A stretch of 33,503 nucleotides of DNA from Chrysomallon squamiferum. Taxonomy: Eukaryota > Mollusca > Gastropoda > Neomphalida > Peltospiridae. The stretch covers positions 429,905 through 463,407 of the forward strand of contig CM022677.1 of NCBI GenBank assembly GCA_012295275.1, written 5' to 3'. Positions 31,584 to 33,503 of this stretch are shown piece after piece (the first letter of the stretch is position 1; the number at the start of each line of letters is the position of its first letter). The position numbers and the translations under genes were made by a program. The notes beneath the pieces were generated by a model, which made no database searches, was not told where the DNA came from, and was given only the letters and a program-made list of their open reading frames with translations.

Positions 31584-32530
31584 ACAGCAGTATTTAAACA
31601 TACTCTAATTAATACGCATTGTAAAATTACACGATTTATACCGTCAGCCAGTTTCATTCATCTGCAGTCATAAAGCAAACCAGTTTTCGTTTTGTGTCGT
31701 ATTTCATCAGTAAAGATTGTATTTTCTATGTAGCTATATTTAAAAAAAAACTAAAATAAGAAAACGTTCAGTGCTAACCAGCTTGGTACGGTGTGACAAC
31801 CTCATTAGTGCCTCTTTGCGAGACTTGTTTTTAATTGTAATTTTGTTTTCTTTGTAGTGAATTATAGAATTTCACTAAATCTCTATTGTTATATGCCCAT
31901 TAAAGCAGAATGTCTGCTACATTTTATCTTAAATATCTTATTATATTACGATAATATTTATTTAGCTATCTTGTACAATCATGTTTATAATTTATATTTT
32001 TACAGTCGTTAACTGTTTGCCTAATTAATGACAGAAAATGGTGGTATATACACAAAAACTAAATAGAACGTATGCAGATGTACATGGGCTATTTAGAAGC
32101 TGTATTATATGATTAGGGGAAGTTCCGTTATTTGATAAACTAAGAAACACTGGGGTTTAAGTAACTCAAAATTGGTATTAAAAGCTTCAAAGTAAATTCA
32201 GAAAGGCTATCTGCAGAGGTGTAGCTATGGGTGTATAAGTAGTCACACGCGTTTTGAACGAGATCTCTTTGATCAGTGCCCTTCTTGAGAGTCTTTGTCT
32301 GCACAAGACAAAGGAAAACGCTGACAATGGTAATTATGGTTTAATGTTTTGTATATGTAAGATAACGTATTTTAATAATTAAAAGATTATTTAGAAAGAT
32401 CAAGTAACCAACTGGGCTGAATTAGTTTTGTATTATTTGTCAACGCTATTTGCTTTGATAACGTATCGTCGAATCGTACGATTTAACTATGTAACTATAT
32501 ATTACCCTTGAGGGTTAATCTGTGTAAACA

Positions 32531-32605
<75 letters not shown>

Positions 32606-33113
32606 CTTGGAGGGTTAACAGCATATATATTATATAAAACAATTATCCATACTGAATTCGGGTTTGTGTTATTGTTCTCTTGTGGATACAGAATTGTCAT
32701 ATAATAGTTAAGCTGTCTGAGATAATGAACACCTTGTCACCTGACTCAGACTAGTCACATGACATATGGCACTACCTAAAATCCTTTAAGTTAGCATCTC
32801 AGAAAACTTATCACTCAACTCCTTGTAATGCCAAAATTAACTGAGAGTTTCTGTCAATATTATAAAGAGGATGGACTGTAATTAAGATTAAAAAAGAACA
32901 AATCACACCATAATGAACGTTTGTAATAGTATGTAAAATGTTTCAATTTGACGAAAGTTTCAAATTTTGAGTTTCACAAATGTCTAATTTTGAACTGTTG
33001 CCATTATCTTTGAATTCAGCTTACGTTAACACGTCACACAGCAAACTGCCTAAATAACAAGTTGGTATTTGCTTCATTAATTAAACTTTTACCTGTCTGT
33101 GTATCAATTTCAG
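31584..33113 (+). other. Dioxygenase intron, unique part
   Basis: No exon recognised. Features: a hairpin CTTTGTCT-GCACA-AGACAAAG (32293-32313), the TA array and its flanking duplication at 32503-32627, and from 33028 the sequence duplicated at position 1. The polypyrimidine stretch and acceptor of the SADLAHTH exon close it. Confidence 0.5.
32503..32627. repeat. (TA)n array between duplicated ACCCTTGAGGGTTAA boxes
   Basis: About 35 TA dinucleotides (32533-32602) lie between ACCCTTGAGGGTTAA..ACAGCATATAT on the left and ACCCTTGGAGGGTTAACAGC + ATATAT on the right. Each box is itself a near palindrome. Such a (TA)n tract can form a cruciform and is often misassembled in length. Confidence 0.85.
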
Positions 33114-33340
33114 GTGCTGATTTATACAGGTATTTGGAAGACGCGCCAGATCGTGTTGTTCTCATCATCAGCGCTGACCTCGCACACACACATCTCAGCA
33201 CTGACCCATACGACTACTCCAACGCATCAGAGCCATTCGACCATGTAAGTACAACCAGTCAGTCGTGCTTGAACCTTTTAAAAACACTTTAACATTTTAC
33301 CAGAACAACTGTATCAAAGCAGATATGTTTTTCAACAAGA
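33028..33340 (+). repeat. Duplicate of window start (exon plus flanks)
   Basis: AACACGTCACACAGCAAACT onward matches position 1 onward at constant offset 33027 for about 250 bases, then with small indels to about 33340. It includes 86 bases of intron before the exon and about 95 after. Confidence 0.92.
33114..33244 (+). CDS. LigB-type dioxygenase exon with SADLAHTH, downstream copy
   Basis: 131-nt exon with acceptor TTTCAG before it and donor GTAAGT at 33245. It reads ADLYRYLEDAPDRVVLIISA then DLAHTHLSTDPYDYSNASEP then FDH. Compared with 87-217 it differs at a handful of codons (V/A, E/D, VVV/VLI, G/D); the frame, catalytic-site motif and phases are kept, which suggests selection. It pairs by phase with 2286-2410, 30.7 kb upstream, and with the truncated exon at 30268-30327. 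The final exon, which should carry the third metal ligand, is beyond the window. Confidence 0.82.
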
Positions 33341-33503
33341 AATCAGACAACAGCAAGATCACACTCAACATCGACAACAACGTCATAACACAAACAAAGA
33401 CATTCAAAATTCGACAGTCAACTCAACTTCCGATGCCATACACACAACACAATTGCATCCTGCAATAAAACAATCAAGTTTCTAAAGTTAATTTCCGGAA
33501 CCA
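33245..33503 (+). other. Intron after SADLAHTH exon
   Basis: Matches 218-313 at first, then diverges at about 33340 into A/C-rich sequence (CAACAGCAAGATCACACTCA). No exon recognised before the window ends. Confidence 0.4.

Overview
The window looks like AT-rich nuclear DNA from an invertebrate animal. Genes are split into short exons with GT/AG introns, microsatellites and minisatellites are dense, retroelements are decayed, and there is one 200-base assembly gap (28304-28503). The gene mix (a TRIM/NHL-type propeller protein, EGF-repeat exons and a secreted-looking LigB-type dioxygenase) suggests a lophotrochozoan, most likely a mollusc. That placement is inference.

The main readable gene is a LigB-family (class III extradiol) dioxygenase-like gene on the + strand, present as pieces at both ends. 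An exon carrying the SADLAHTH motif lies at 87-217, from an upstream copy. A second copy supplies a large exon (1339-1877, motifs LPHGG and STPHG) and the RWGELIPLH exon (2286-2410). At the far end, a truncated RWGELIPLH-type exon (30268-30327) and a second SADLAHTH exon (33114-33244) appear. Splice phases agree exactly: the large exon ends in phase 2, the middle exon is 125 nt, and the SADLAHTH exon is 131 nt. The 1.3 kb starting inside the middle exon (2351-3652) is repeated at 30268-31583, so two direct copies flank about 26.6 kb of unrelated DNA.

Inside the flanked block, from left to right: a TRIM/NHL-like coding region with one homopolymer frameshift (3666-4986); a foldback element whose roughly 90-bp arms enclose a Penelope-like reverse transcriptase fragment (5752-6129); AT-rich DNA with simple repeats; possible minus-strand exons of an unidentified gene (9381-15327) interrupted by a decayed LINE endonuclease (12899-13513); a decayed + strand run of EGF-like exons (17112-19287) ending in a possible transmembrane/tail exon (to 19952); a 20-copy 44/50-bp minisatellite open in all three forward frames (20932-21850); a diverged 150-180-bp tandem repeat (22896-23570); and a decayed coding stretch plus exons (26862-28227) that are an inverted paralogue of the minus-strand exons near 14.3-14.9 kb. 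After the gap comes a composite repeat of purine-rich DNA and a 42-bp minisatellite (28504-30267), joined directly to the broken dioxygenase exon.

Only the dioxygenase and NHL-like genes look substantially functional. The rest is exon remnants, transposon relics and tandem repeats. I found no tRNA, rRNA, CRISPR or operon-like structure.
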